From: Patiria pectinifera
Lineage: Eukaryota; Echinodermata; Asteroidea; Valvatida; Asterinidae
Assembly (NCBI GenBank): GCA_029964075.1
Contig: CM057147.1
Span: 11,801,513 to 11,865,512, forward strand
Reading direction: 5' to 3'
Length of the DNA stretch: 64,000 nucleotides
In this document: positions 43,634 to 56,000 of the stretch, piece by piece
Layout: each line of letters begins with the position of its first letter
Numbering within the stretch: position 1 is the stretch's first letter
Made by a program: the position numbers and the translations under genes
The notes under the pieces: model-generated
The model's database searches: none
The model's input: the letters and a program-made list of their open reading frames with translations, nothing else
Told to the model about the DNA's origin: nothing

Positions 43634-43893
43634 GGCCAAAAAAAAAGTTTTGCTTCCGGTTTACCCGACCTACCCTATTCGAACAGCCTCGGGCTATTTT
43701 TTTCAGGAAAAAAGGACCCTCCCCCCCCAAAAAAAAAACACCCACCCACAACATAAATTAGGCCCCTACTACCTTTAATATTTAAACCTCGACTACACGT
43801 AAGCTGTGTGCAAAAGAAATTCCCTACCTGGCTACCTACACATTTTCAAGTACCATGTAATAATGAATCGGAAACATAACTATTTTTGTGGCC
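43634..43893. mobile_element. GGCC-ended MITE inserted in the 88-bp satellite
   Basis: Begins 'ggccaaaaaaaaagttttgc', ends 'cataactatttttgtggcc'. TIRs and interior ('cggtttacccgacctaccct') match the copy at 36958. The satellite unit 'ttgtacaagaaactcttt' continues directly after it. Confidence 0.65.
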
Positions 43894-45474
43894 TTGTACA
43901 AGAAACTCTTTAATAAATACAACAGTGAACAATCAAATAAAAATACAAAATTTTGAAATTTCTGGTAAAGTTCTAGGAATGGATGCATGCAGCTGTGGTG
44001 CTTTGCCCAACTTCTCGTTCAGGAATCCCTTTGGTTCAGGAAAGAACTGAATCGTTCAATGCATGACTTAAAAGCATCCATAATGTCTGACCAGTCAATA
44101 GCCAATAACAACACATACTGTTGGGAAATGGCATGACATAAAATCATTCAATTTAAAAGAAAAAGATGCCATATAGACATATTGGTTTATTTTGCTTGCT
44201 CGATTGAGCAAGCTGCGTCAAAGGCAACAAGACTACAAGTTATTAAAAATGCAAACATCTGGGCTGTTTTCCAAACCCCAGCTTAGGCTCCATCACTATT
44301 GCCAAACTGCATGAACGAAGCCAAAGCGGAGACGAAGCTGGGGTTTGGAAAACGGCCACTGTGTTCCAGAAGATAAACAAAGGGATAGTTTGGAGGCCAA
44401 GTTGCATATATGATGGCAGGCTGATTATATGTAACAGTTGAAATTGTTGGTTTTGGCTAATACATTCAGATCTTGAAATATTACCCCCAAAACGGGTACC
44501 CGTAAAAGAAACCCTACCCCCCCCCCAAAAAAAAACAAATCTCAGAAGTTCCGTTTCAGCTTGTTTATAAATGAGTTTGCTTTATAAAGATGGAAACTGC
44601 AAATTCGCAAGTGTCATCAATTTGAAACATATTTTGTTTTCCTATGAAGCCTGGTTTCATTTTGAAAATTCCGATCAAATGACATTCAAAACCTTTTGCC
44701 TTCATCATCTGAAAAGTTACTACGTAGTTTACATAAAATTGAAAACGGGTACTCGATTCCATAATCTGGAATCGGTTCCTGACATCAACGGTCGGGTACC
44801 CGAGTACCCGGTTCCGATGCACAGCCCTACTTACTAATGAGTTTCCATTTCATGAGTTGTTATGTCGTAATACATTTGTAATTGTTAATATTTTTTCCTT
44901 AAGCCAGTATGTATTTTTTTTGTTATTTTGACATTTTCCTCATGAAATGACAATCTTTTGTGCAGATATATTTTTGTCTAGTGCGACAGTTTTATTTTTT
45001 ACTATGTACGTATCTCTAATAAGCGTGTTTGTATTTGGTGGTGGTGCAATGCCTTGCAAATGTAATATTTCCACAAACAATGATAACCATCCCATGGTAT
45101 GTAAAGAATTACAATGTATTTTTTTGTGTGCGCGTTTCCAGTCTACTGTTTTTTTCTTTGATGTGCTGGTGTAGCATAAATTTAAGACTCTATGAAATAC
45201 GGCCTCATTGGTAGTATTACGCATGCTTAATTAAGTGATGATCAGGATAATTAGGAGAGTGACCGGCACGTGAGAGGGTTTAACCAATAATATGGAAAAT
45301 GGGTACGATTTTCACTGGAGTCTTTTTTTCATATCATACCGTTACCAACACGTAAATTTGGCTGTATTAATCTAAAGCTATAAAACAGTAAATACACCAC
45401 GTGAATTTCCCGCTCGTTTTTTTTTCCGGTTATTTTCAGTTTATTTCTTCTTTTTTTTCACAACATAGCTTACC

Positions 45475-46110
45475 TGACCCGACCCGAACCAAAAATCCCA
45501 AAGCAAAACTTGACTGAAATGATGGAAAAACCGACCCGACTCGACTGAAATGATGGAAAAACCGACACAACCCGACTGAAATGATGGAAAAACTGACCCG
45601 ACCCGACTGAAATGATGGAAAAACTGACACGACTGAAATGATGGAAAAACTGACCCTACCCGACTGATATGATGGAAAAACCGACCTGACCCGACTGAAA
45701 TGATGAAAAAACCGACCTGACCCGACTGAAATGATGGAAAAACCGACACGACCCGACTGAAATGATGGAAAAACCGACCCGACCCAACTGAAATGATGGA
45801 AAAACCGACACGACCCGACTGAAATGATGGAAAAACCGACACGACCCAACTGAAATGATGGAAAAACCGACACGACCCGACTGAAATGATGGAAAAACCG
45901 ACACGACCCAACTGAAATGATGGAAAAACCGACACGACCCGACTAAAATGATGGAAAAACCGACACGACCCGACTGATATGATGGAAAAACCGACCTGAC
46001 CCGACTGAAATGATGGAAAAACCGACACGACCCGACTGAAATGATGAAAAAAACGACACGACACGACTGAAATGATGGAAAATCCGACACGACCCGACCC
46101 GGTCAGTTTC
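45475..46110. repeat. 31-bp satellite, about 20 copies
   Basis: Unit 'gaaatgatggaaaaaccgac' plus 'acgacccgact' (31 bp). Because 31 is not a multiple of 3, all three minus frames give related open frames (such as 45441-46112), which are not genes. Confidence 0.85.
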
Positions 46111-46844
46111 AAGTTGGGTCGGTATCGGTTCTGTTTTGCACATTACTTGCAAGTGTGTCTGCATGGAGTCCAATTCTCTGTGTACTGGACTAAGGTCAAA
46201 ATTCTACGTAAAATTGGCAGCAGGTAACGTTTACTTTAAGCTATAGATTTGGATACAGTCATAGCGACTAGGCCTAGAAACAGCCCTGTTGCAGCACTGC
46301 CATGTTTGAAAATGGCCATAGTAAGAAATTACTTCACCATCAAGAAAAGATTTTGCCATTTCTTACAGTAAATGTTCCACCAAGTAATGCATCGAGATGT
46401 TACAATTATTAACTTTTCACTATGGAAATCAACTTCAATTTCTTTGTTTCACAAACGCCCATATTAAAACCTGCAGTATCTATTGGTTGTCCACTTCATC
46501 TTCTAAATGAAAGTCAGAACATTTTAATTGGTACATCAAAGCAAAGTAAAATTTTTGACACGATATGGCTTACACAAAAATAAGAAAAAAACATGTACCC
46601 ATATAAAAAACTTTCACTGGGTATTCCAACATCATAATTTGTTCCTTCATCCTCATGCCATGCATAAATGGACAATAACAGTCTGTGTTTGCACTTCAAT
46701 CAAGTGCAACCTGCAAAATATGGACAGAGATGATCCTATTTGATACATGTATAAAATAGGGACATTTGCTGTAATGTGGAATAAATGTTAAAGTTAACAT
46801 TTTTCAACTGCCACAAGGATCAACTATGCAACTCGATGAATGTT

Positions 46845-47068
46845 TCAGTTATTTTCTTTGTCCCGTTCGATGCCACATAGAATAGTTTTCACCTTGTACT
46901 TAACATCCCTCCACGACCGCTGATTGAGAGCAGGATGCATTTTTTCCATGCATGCTTCACACTCACTTTTACCAGGAACTCTGTGACACTTTATTATTTC
47001 GTGTAGTCCTGTCCAAACAGCCGAAGTTTCGGATTTGCTCCATGGCCTTCGAGATTTGGGGGCAGTGC
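46845..47068 (-). CDS. Gene B last exon S8, Myb/SANT-like domain and stop
   Basis: Acceptor 'tctttcag', phase 1, stop TGA at 46845-46847. It encodes 'RRPWSKSETSAVWTGLHEII', 'CHRVPGKSECEACMEKM' and 'LNQRSWRDVKYKVKTIL', with the spaced Trp residues of a Myb/SANT-like (MADF-like) helix bundle. Such domains bind DNA. It matches the C-terminus I recall for related recombinase-like proteins. Confidence 0.8.
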
Positions 47069-50000
47069 CTGAAAGAAAAATCAATGCACACTGCAACTGA
47101 GAACTCGGGCAAGATTACACAACACAAAGTGGCTTTAATAAACAGATGGCTTTTGCTAGTTTTGTTCATTACATAAAATACGCCATTTGTGTGCAAGGAT
47201 TGAATAATCCAATGTTCACATTCCACATTCAAATTGTAGCCTTTAATAGTTTTGCTATTTCAATGGTCTCATAGACTGCTAGCTATTTGACCATCTCGAT
47301 ATATACATGTATAGACTGGGTTGAAACTGGTTACTGCAATCTGCCTTGTTGCTCAAATGATATAAGGAAAATGAGTTAAACCAACCATTGGACTTTCCTG
47401 TTGGCCTGGGACCTGGTTCTGGACACTGCATCGGGCTGGACACTACAGAGGCACGGACATCTGTCACATCTCCAGTGCGTTGTTTCTTCCTGGTGTGCGT
47501 TGTGGACCCTGCTGCTGCTTTGGAAGTACCGACAAAGCAAATATATATTATACAGCAAAGCAAAATGTTTTAATGTGTTTTAGAAGATATATCATTAGCC
47601 ACACCTTCCTGTTTTGGTAGTTTTGGTAGTTTTGGTATTATCTGCCAAGTCCCGTAACAAACAATCCATTACATTGTCTTGTACACAGCAGTAACCCCCA
47701 GCATGCTGTTCGATTTGCTTCCATCAAACACAGATTCCGTTGTTATTTGAGTTCCACTCAGGTACTGCAATTCGTCATTGCCGTTGTGAGTGACCACTTA
47801 GGTCTATCCAAATTTGTTTGTAAAACAAGAAATAATCTAATGCATTAGATCACTTTGATCTGAAATTACTTAAGTTTGCGACTTAATTAACATATGTCAC
47901 AAATAAGTATTTTGTGAGATGGTTTCAAACAGGCCTGCAGTACAGTAGCTTTCAAAAAGATAAGCTTTTTGCCGTTTCTGTGTCTTCAGCCTTTACGTAT
48001 TCTACCCCCTTTAAGAGTAGCACCAGTACTCAAATACAGTAGCGAGAATGAGTTAAACCAACCATTGGACTTTCCTGTTGGCCTGGGACCTGGTTCTGGA
48101 GACTGCATCGGGCTGGACACTGCAGAGGCACGGACATCTGTCACATCTCCAGTGCGTCGTTTCTTCCTGGTGTGCGTTGTGGACCCTGCTGCTGCTTCGG
48201 AAGTACCGACTGGATTATACAGCAACAGATTAACAATTGTGCATCAGCAGAAAACAATTACATTTCAGTTGTATTACATGCACATTTGTAAATTGTTTGC
48301 ACTAGGTTGGTCTGCAAATCTTTTTGACAGCAGCTGTTGCGGTAATGAGTTGCTTCTTCTTATGTGCTGGGCTGTTGCATTATACCAACATTTCTGGAGG
48401 AAAACCAGTAGTACACCCAAGGAAAAACAAACAAACAGTCATGTACATTATGCATGTATACAGCAAAAGGGGATTTTTCTCAGTAGGGTACTGTGTACAA
48501 AAACTAAAGAGGTATGTGTTTATAATGTTAAACACAAAGACACAATGGGACGTCCTTAGTTTGAGCCCATATACACAATTATTTGCACACATGTATGTTC
48601 ACTGCAGTGATGAGCCAAGCATTAATTCAATTCCTGAACCGGCTATTTACACTTGGTAGTTCTTGGCAAAGCAATTTAGCAAGAGTGAATCAATAATGCA
48701 AGAACATCACCCATTTCCAAACACAAATAATGGTTCTGGGCATTCAATATTAGAAACGGTTGTAACGGAAGTATGTACCTTGCGCTTCTTCAGTGTCTGA
48801 ATCCATATCTGGCACAGGAATGTCTGTAAGCAAAATAGTGAAAAAAAAAACCCAGAATAATAAGTTTACAAAATATACATTCAAAAACTTATGCATAAAA
48901 TATGCATGCTAGATTCCATCAAAACACCTGCAGCTACATGTATGACTGGGCATGGAAAAATACGGAACAATTCATAACTTTGAGTGTCAACACTAATATC
49001 AATCATGTGGCATACACAACATCAAGTGACGCGGCAATGATGAATTAAATCAATTATCAGGAAAACAAAGCTTGTGTACATGTACTATGAATTTAGTCAA
49101 AATTTACTGACAGGTTTGTTTGCAACTTTCCAATGATGGAATGCAGCTGTTATTTTATATTTACTTGGGCATAATAAGGAGAAAAGTAGGAGATACGCAT
49201 TCTGATCACTAGGTAAATCTTAAATTGTCTAAGCTCCACATGTATCTAAAATGATTGAAAACTTAATGAGCAATTCTAGTTATGAGCTGTTGCAAAAAAT
49301 GAATGCAAAGTTGAGGTCGGTGGCATGACAGTATAAGGTGCAGGGTCTTCATCAGAGGCTAAATTCAAGACCCTGATGAAGACCCTGCAAGGGGTAAACA
49401 TTAGGCTACTGACTACAACCTCTAAAGCTTGAATATATGACACTCACCATCAAGATCTATTTCGTCCAGGGACTTCCCCACAAACTTCCCTACATTGCCA
49501 CTGTCAATGGCCAACATAAGTTTGGCTACTTTTGTCAGTTCGATAGTGGGTGCAGAGAGACGATAGTAGTCTCTGTGAACATTGATGCTGTGTCCAAGAT
49601 GGTCTGCTAACCAATCCAACTGAGAGTCCTTGAGGTTGAGGATCTGGCTGACTGTTGCTGTATACTTTCGCATTTTTGTGGTGCGAATTAGATGCGGTTT
49701 CTGCAAATTGGCTTCCTTAGTGAGTTCTCGCAGACTATCACAGGCTCGTAGGTTGGTGTTACAGCCAGGTCGAGCAAAGAAGTATGGATTCTCTTTGGGT
49801 ACCCCACAAACATCACGACAAGTTGTCAGCTGATCCATCGCTGCCTTGGTCTCTGCCGGAATCAGAATGGGTACTTTCCTCCCGCGTTTACCACGTGTAT
49901 ACACCATATCCAATTCCTGCATTAGGTGGCGTTCAAGAGGCGTCAGATACTGCTTTATGTCGGAGATACTTGCTGCATCCCAGTTGGGCCGACTTGTATA

Positions 50001-53000
50001 CGACTTGAGACTACATGCAAAAAAAGAGGGTTTTTTAAGTACATGTTGAAGTGTAATAATAGGGTTTAAAAAGATTTTAACATTTGCTTGGTGGAAAGAC
50101 AATATACACTAGTTAGAGGTTTGTGGATGCACAATGTGTTTCATCTCTTTTATGGTTACATGTATGTGTGGCTCTGAGAAGAACCAGGTTTACTCAACAT
50201 ATATCAAACATATGTATGCTCTGTTTGCATTCAGGAGGCTGAAGATGGATAGAGCATACTGTTTGAAATGTCGAGTAAATGTGGCCAGTTCTTCTCAGAA
50301 CCACATACATGTATACTCACCAAAGAGATCAACAAACCTCTAGTGTAAGGGGTTGAAATACATTTTTATTGCCAATTTCATAACCAATTCACAATGAACA
50401 GGCATACATCATTGATTCTAGTCGTTGGTGCACCATCTGATATTTTTAACTGACAAACATAGCTGGGCACATTTATCGTTACATGTTTTCAGTGGTGGCT
50501 GACATGTCCACTATTAAGTACTCAATGTTGGCAACACCCCGATGAAATTATCAGCTAAACCATAATGCATAAAAGATGTCAAGCAGGAAAAGTGTATTAT
50601 TATCCCAGAGAGAAAATTGGGTATTGACTCCAAGATGTTTGTGACTATTAAACATTTTAGGAAGTTGATAAATAAGAGCAAATATGAGCAAGTCCTTGTG
50701 ACATTAACACAACTTACGCAAGCTGCTCTGTTTCGCCTGTTCTTCGTTTGTTGAAGGTTGTGAGTCGAGCAAGGACTAACTCACTACATCTCCGAAAATT
50801 CACGGCAGATGCTCGTTGTTCCAGGTTCACCGTTGCTTTCTCGATGTTTTCTTGCAGGAATGATGTGAACATTTTTACATCATCAGATTCAGGAAGCTCT
50901 GTAACCTTGTTATACTTGCGCTGAGAAATTTTGCCAAGGACTTCTGATGAGATCTGCTCGGCCCATTCAGCTTCTTTGAGCTTAAGGAAACACTTGGCCT
51001 CCTGCTCAGCTTTCTTGTCTCCTCTTCTCAGGGCTGAACACCTTTTGATTGCCGCCAATTTGGAAAGAGTCTGGCCCAGTTTTAAGGCAACTGAAGGTCG
51101 CTCATTTTCATCAGTCTGGCCTGATGTCAAGCGCACACCACGTACCACAGCGTCAAACTTCTGGGGCTCAATAAAGTCATCTACTAAAGCATTTGACTGT
51201 GTGATCTCATGTAGATTGATCATAAGCCTTGCAGCCAGTCGCATTTCTTGAGCAACATAATGCCTTTTTCTCTGCGGTCCATCCCAAAAGTGCGACGACT
51301 ATGTGCATTTCCCAGCTGAATTATTAGGGATCTTGCTTCACCACTTGGGATATCTTGTCCTGCTTCATTCCTACTAGAACAGTTTTCACCAATGTGGATG
51401 CTTCTGCGAAATCATTCATGAGTAGACAACTTTCAAGCTTTACATCTCTGAAACTGTCTTCGTGTCTATTTCACTTTCCTTGGCAATGCAGTAGTACTTC
51501 ATGTGCTTTCGAAAGTCACTGGTGCGATAAAACCCCAAGCAATCTGGGCAGGGCCCATAGTCTGTGCTGTCACTACCATCATCTGAAGGTCTTCTAACCA
51601 GTATGAGCTCTCCTTGCTTCAATTCCTTGACCATTTTGTTGTGGTAAAATTTCCACGATGTCGCAAAAGTTCAAAAGCTTTGGCCCTCTCTGTGGTTTTA
51701 ACTTCCATCGATGCAATCCTTTTCACTTCTTCTTCATCTTTGTGAGCATGTAGTAAATGCTTGCTGATTTTTGTTACAAGTTTAGAACAGAAAAGCAAGC
51801 CTGACGCTTGTTGTAAACTCTCTGTTTTGTTTCTTTACTTCTTGAGACAGGGGGGAAATATATCGTATCTCTATCAGGAGGGATTTTGGATTCATCAGAA
51901 AAGTGCATGTCATCATCTGAAACACACAGAGATTCGTCACTACCATCAGGGGTGTTGCCATCACCATGTCCATCAGAAGACTTCTCATCAGGAACTGTCG
52001 AGCCATCAAGACAAGAACCAACAGGACAGGCCCTATCAGTAACTGGCAAACATGAAGATGGTGAATATCTCACACTGGCATGTGATGCAACACCACTTAC
52101 AATGTGAGCAGTACTACTAGCCCTTTCCCCTTTGCCAGTGGGACAGTTTTGCAGTACACAAGAATCAACAAGCTTAGAAGAATCTCCATTTGCCTGAGAA
52201 TTATTGTCATCACAAGCAGTGTTTTCCCCCGACACAGAAATCAAGTGTTGACAATCTCCAGCACTGTCATTTTGCATACTCGCCAACAAAGACATGACGT
52301 CACAACTTACGAACTGTGCCACACCATCAGCAGCAGGTGACATGGCCATGTCTGCATGAGCAACTTCTGTACCAAGTTCTTGAGGGGTAGAGCATGATGA
52401 ATTGAGGTATGTTTCATTGTACAGAAATACAGGAACTGTGGCTCTGTCTGAAGTTTCCATCAATGGTTTTCTCGAGTTGCACGGTAGTGGAATGATGAAA
52501 GAGATCTCTGAACTTGTATCAGAGTCCTCTACATATGACTTGTTTGGAGAAACATCAGCAGGGCATTTCCTTTTGTCACTGGCTACGGAGTCCTTAGTAG
52601 CCTGAGCGTCAGCACAGTATTCCATGTGGCCATCGGCTGTAAAGTTCCTGTTAACCCAGGTGTCAATCAGCAAGATATCACCATTGGCTGCAGAGTCCCT
52701 AGATGCCTGAGTGTCAGCAGGGCAATCCACGTGACCATAGACTGCAGTGTCCCCAGTAGCCCGAGTATCAATAAGACTTTTCATGTGGCCATCGGCTGCA
52801 GAGTCACCAGAAGCCTGAGTTTCAGCAGGGCATTCCATGTGACCATCGGCTGCAGAGTCACCAGAAGCCTGAGTTTCAGCAGGGCATTCCAAGTGGCCAT
52901 CGGCTGCAGAGTCACCAGAAGCCTGAGTTTCAGCAGGGCATTCCATGTGGCCATCGGCTGCAGAGTCACCAGAAGCCCGAGTTTCAGCAGGGCATTCCAA

Positions 53001-56000
53001 GTGGCCATCGGCTGTAGAGTCACCAGAAGTCTGAGTTTCAGCAGGGCATTCCATGTGACCATCGGCTGCAATGTCACCAGAAGCCTGAGTTTCAGCAGGG
53101 CATTCCAAGTGGCCATCGGCTGCAGAGTCACCAGAAGCCTGAGTTTCAGCAGGGCATTCCATGTGGCCATCGGCTGCAGAGTCACCAGAAGCCTGAGTTT
53201 CAGCAGGGCATTCCATGTGGCCATCGGCTGCAGAGTCACCAGAAGCCTGAGTTTCAGCAGGGCATTCCAAGTGGCCATCGGCTGTAGAGTCACCAGAAGC
53301 CTGAGTTTCAGCAGGGCATTCCATGTGACCATCGGCTGCAGAGTCACCAGAAGCCTGAGTTTCAGCAGGGCATTCCATGTGGCCATCGGCTGCAGAGTCA
53401 CCAGAAGCCTGAGTTTCAGCAGAGCATTCCATGTGGCCATCGGCTGCAATGTCACCAGAAGCCTGAGTTTCAGCAGGGCATTCCATGTGACCATCGGCTG
53501 CAGAGTCACCAGAAGCCTGAGTTTCAGCAGGGCATTCCATGTGGCCATCGGCTGCAGAGTCACCAGAAGCCTGTGTTTCAACAGGGCATTCCATGTGGCC
53601 ATCGGCTGCAGAGTCACCAGAAGCCTGAGTTTCAGCAGGGCTTTCCATGTGACCATCGGCTGCAATGTCACCAGAAGCCTGAGTTTCAGCAGGGCATTCC
53701 ATGTGACCATCGGCTGCAGAGTCACCAGAAGCCTGAGTTTCAGCAGGGCATTCCATGTGGCCATCGGCTGCAATGTCACCAGAAGCCTGAGTTTCAGCAG
53801 GGCATTCCATGTGACCATCGGCTGCAGAGTCACCAGAAGCCTGAGTTTCAGCAGGGCATTCCATGTGGCCATCGGCTGCAGAGTCACCAGAAGCCTGTGT
53901 TTCAACAGGGCATTCCATGTGGCCATCGGCTGCAGAGTCACCAGAAGCCTGAGTTTCAGCAGGGCATTCCAAGTGGCCATCGGCTGCAGAGTCCCCAGCA
54001 GCATGAGTGTCAGGCTGAAACACAATTATAGTATTTTCATTAGATGAATTACACTAGGACTCGTTTAAAAATTGATGATAAGTGTTGATGGTGTTTGATT
54101 ACGACAGTGGTTGTAGTGGTGCATCTGCTCCACCACTCGTCCTTTTGACTGCAATCAGCATTTTCTTTAATGAAAAAAACAGAGAAATGTTTGTGTTTAC
54201 CTGCAGCTGGTTCCATGGGAGGTCTTTTTCAGAAATCCCATAATCATACAGGATCTCTTGTCCAGGAGATATATTGCGCAGGGCAAACAGGCAGAGTGTT
54301 GGCTGTGAGTCTATTCGAAGCACCTTTACATGTGCATTCTGTTGTCGTTTAGTGCCATGGTTGACTAGCCTCCCTAAGATCAGTCCTTCCCCATCAGGTT
54401 CTCTGGTTGCATCCACACTTGAATAATAACAATGGGAAAAACAACAAATCCATTTTAAATGGAATCACATAGTGATGCAAATTGGTTGTTGAACAGTCGT
54501 GTACATTTGCACAAGCCATGTACATTTGCACAAAAACATACCCCACATGGTAACCAGTGTGGGGTTGGTTGGTTGTGGGAACCATTTACATGCAGCACAC
54601 AATGTTTGACTGTTACTATCGTATTTGAACAAGTACCCCACATGGTAACCAGTGTGGGGTTGGTTGGTGGTGGGAACCATTTACATGTAACACACAATAT
54701 TTCACTGTTACTACCGTAATTGAACAAGTACCCCACATGGGTGCAGACCAGTAAATCGGTCCGAAATTGCCTGCGCCGGCCAATCACGATTTGCATGCCC
54801 TCAAAATCTTCGGTATTTGAGCATGCTGTGGGCCATGAACTTGAGGGTTTGTTAAAAATATGGATGGAAACCGTGCACAGGACTTGGAGCTTGCAGTTCT
54901 GTGTAATTTTGATGTAATTTGGACCCTAAAAGCGCTCTACTTTGCAATGGAGTGTAGGCGTCCATTTTCAAAATGGCGATGGGCTTCAGGACTATTTTCA
55001 GGGGTGATCGTCTTCAGATGGAAATTTCTCCTAAAAGTCATCAGTTGACCCCCCGTAAATTTAACAGAAATTGAAAGATGATGAAATAAGCTTTAATTTG
55101 ATGTGTGTCTCTAACACCTTGGAGAGTTGTGAGTATTTTTCCCGAATTTTTGAAGTGGGAGCATTTACCATTGGGGTCTATGGAAGTTTATTTACTGGTC
55201 TGCTACCACATGGTCCCCAGTGTGGGGTTGGTTGGTTGTGGGAACCATTTACATGTAGCACACAATGTTTGACTGTTACTACCGTAATTGAACAAGTACC
55301 CCACGTGGTCCCCAGTGTGGGGTTGGTTGGTTGTGGGAACCATTTACATGTAGCACACAATGTTTGACTGTTACTACCGTAATTGAACAAGTACCCCACA
55401 TGGTACCCAGTGAGGGGTTGGTTGGTGGTGGGAACCATTTACATGTAGCACATAATGTTGACTGTTACTACCGTAATTGAACAAGTACCCATGGTACCCA
55501 GTGAGGGGTTGGTTGGTGGTGGGAACCATTTACATGTAGCACACAATGTTTGACTGTTACTACCATAATTGAACAAGTACCCCACATGGTACCCAGTGAG
55601 GGGTTGGTTGGTGGTGGGAACCATTTACATGTAGCACATAATGTTGGACTGTTACTACCGTAATTGAACAAGTACCCCACATGGTAACCAGTGTGGGGTT
55701 GGTTGGTTGTGGGAACCATTTACATGTAGCACACAATGTTTGACTGTTACTACCATAATTGAACAAGTACCCCACATGGTACCCAGTGAGGGGTTGGTTG
55801 GTGGTGGGAACCATTTACATGTAGCACATAATGTTGGACTGTTACTACCGTATTTGAACAAGTACCCCACATGGTAACCAGTGTGGGGTCGGTTGGTTGT
55901 GGGAACCATTTACATGTAGCACACAATGTTTGACTGTTACTACCGTAATTGAACAAGTACCCCACATGGTACCCAGTGAGGGGTTGGTTGGTGGTGGGAA

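Larger units (their letters stand above)
41500..46844. other. Region between genes A and B: repeats and MITEs, no gene recognised
   Basis: Upstream coding exons of gene A should lie here or farther away but none was recognised. Contents: a two-unit repeat at 41716-41790, a MITE at 42493-42650, an 88-bp satellite at 43150-43940 with a MITE, and a 31-bp satellite at 45475-46110. Open frames such as 44565-44822 have no family features. Confidence 0.55.

Noticed and set aside
45441-46112. 223-residue open frame ('FSIISVGSGRFFHHFSRV' repeats)
   Set aside because: Pure translation of the 31-bp satellite; all three minus frames look alike and no flanking exon joins it.
52626-54047. 473-residue open frame on the plus strand and a 414-residue one on the minus strand over the 54-bp repeat
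   Set aside because: They exist because the repeat unit is a multiple of three. The spliced minus frame that continues from the SET exon and into the acidic linker is the only one supported by neighbouring exons.
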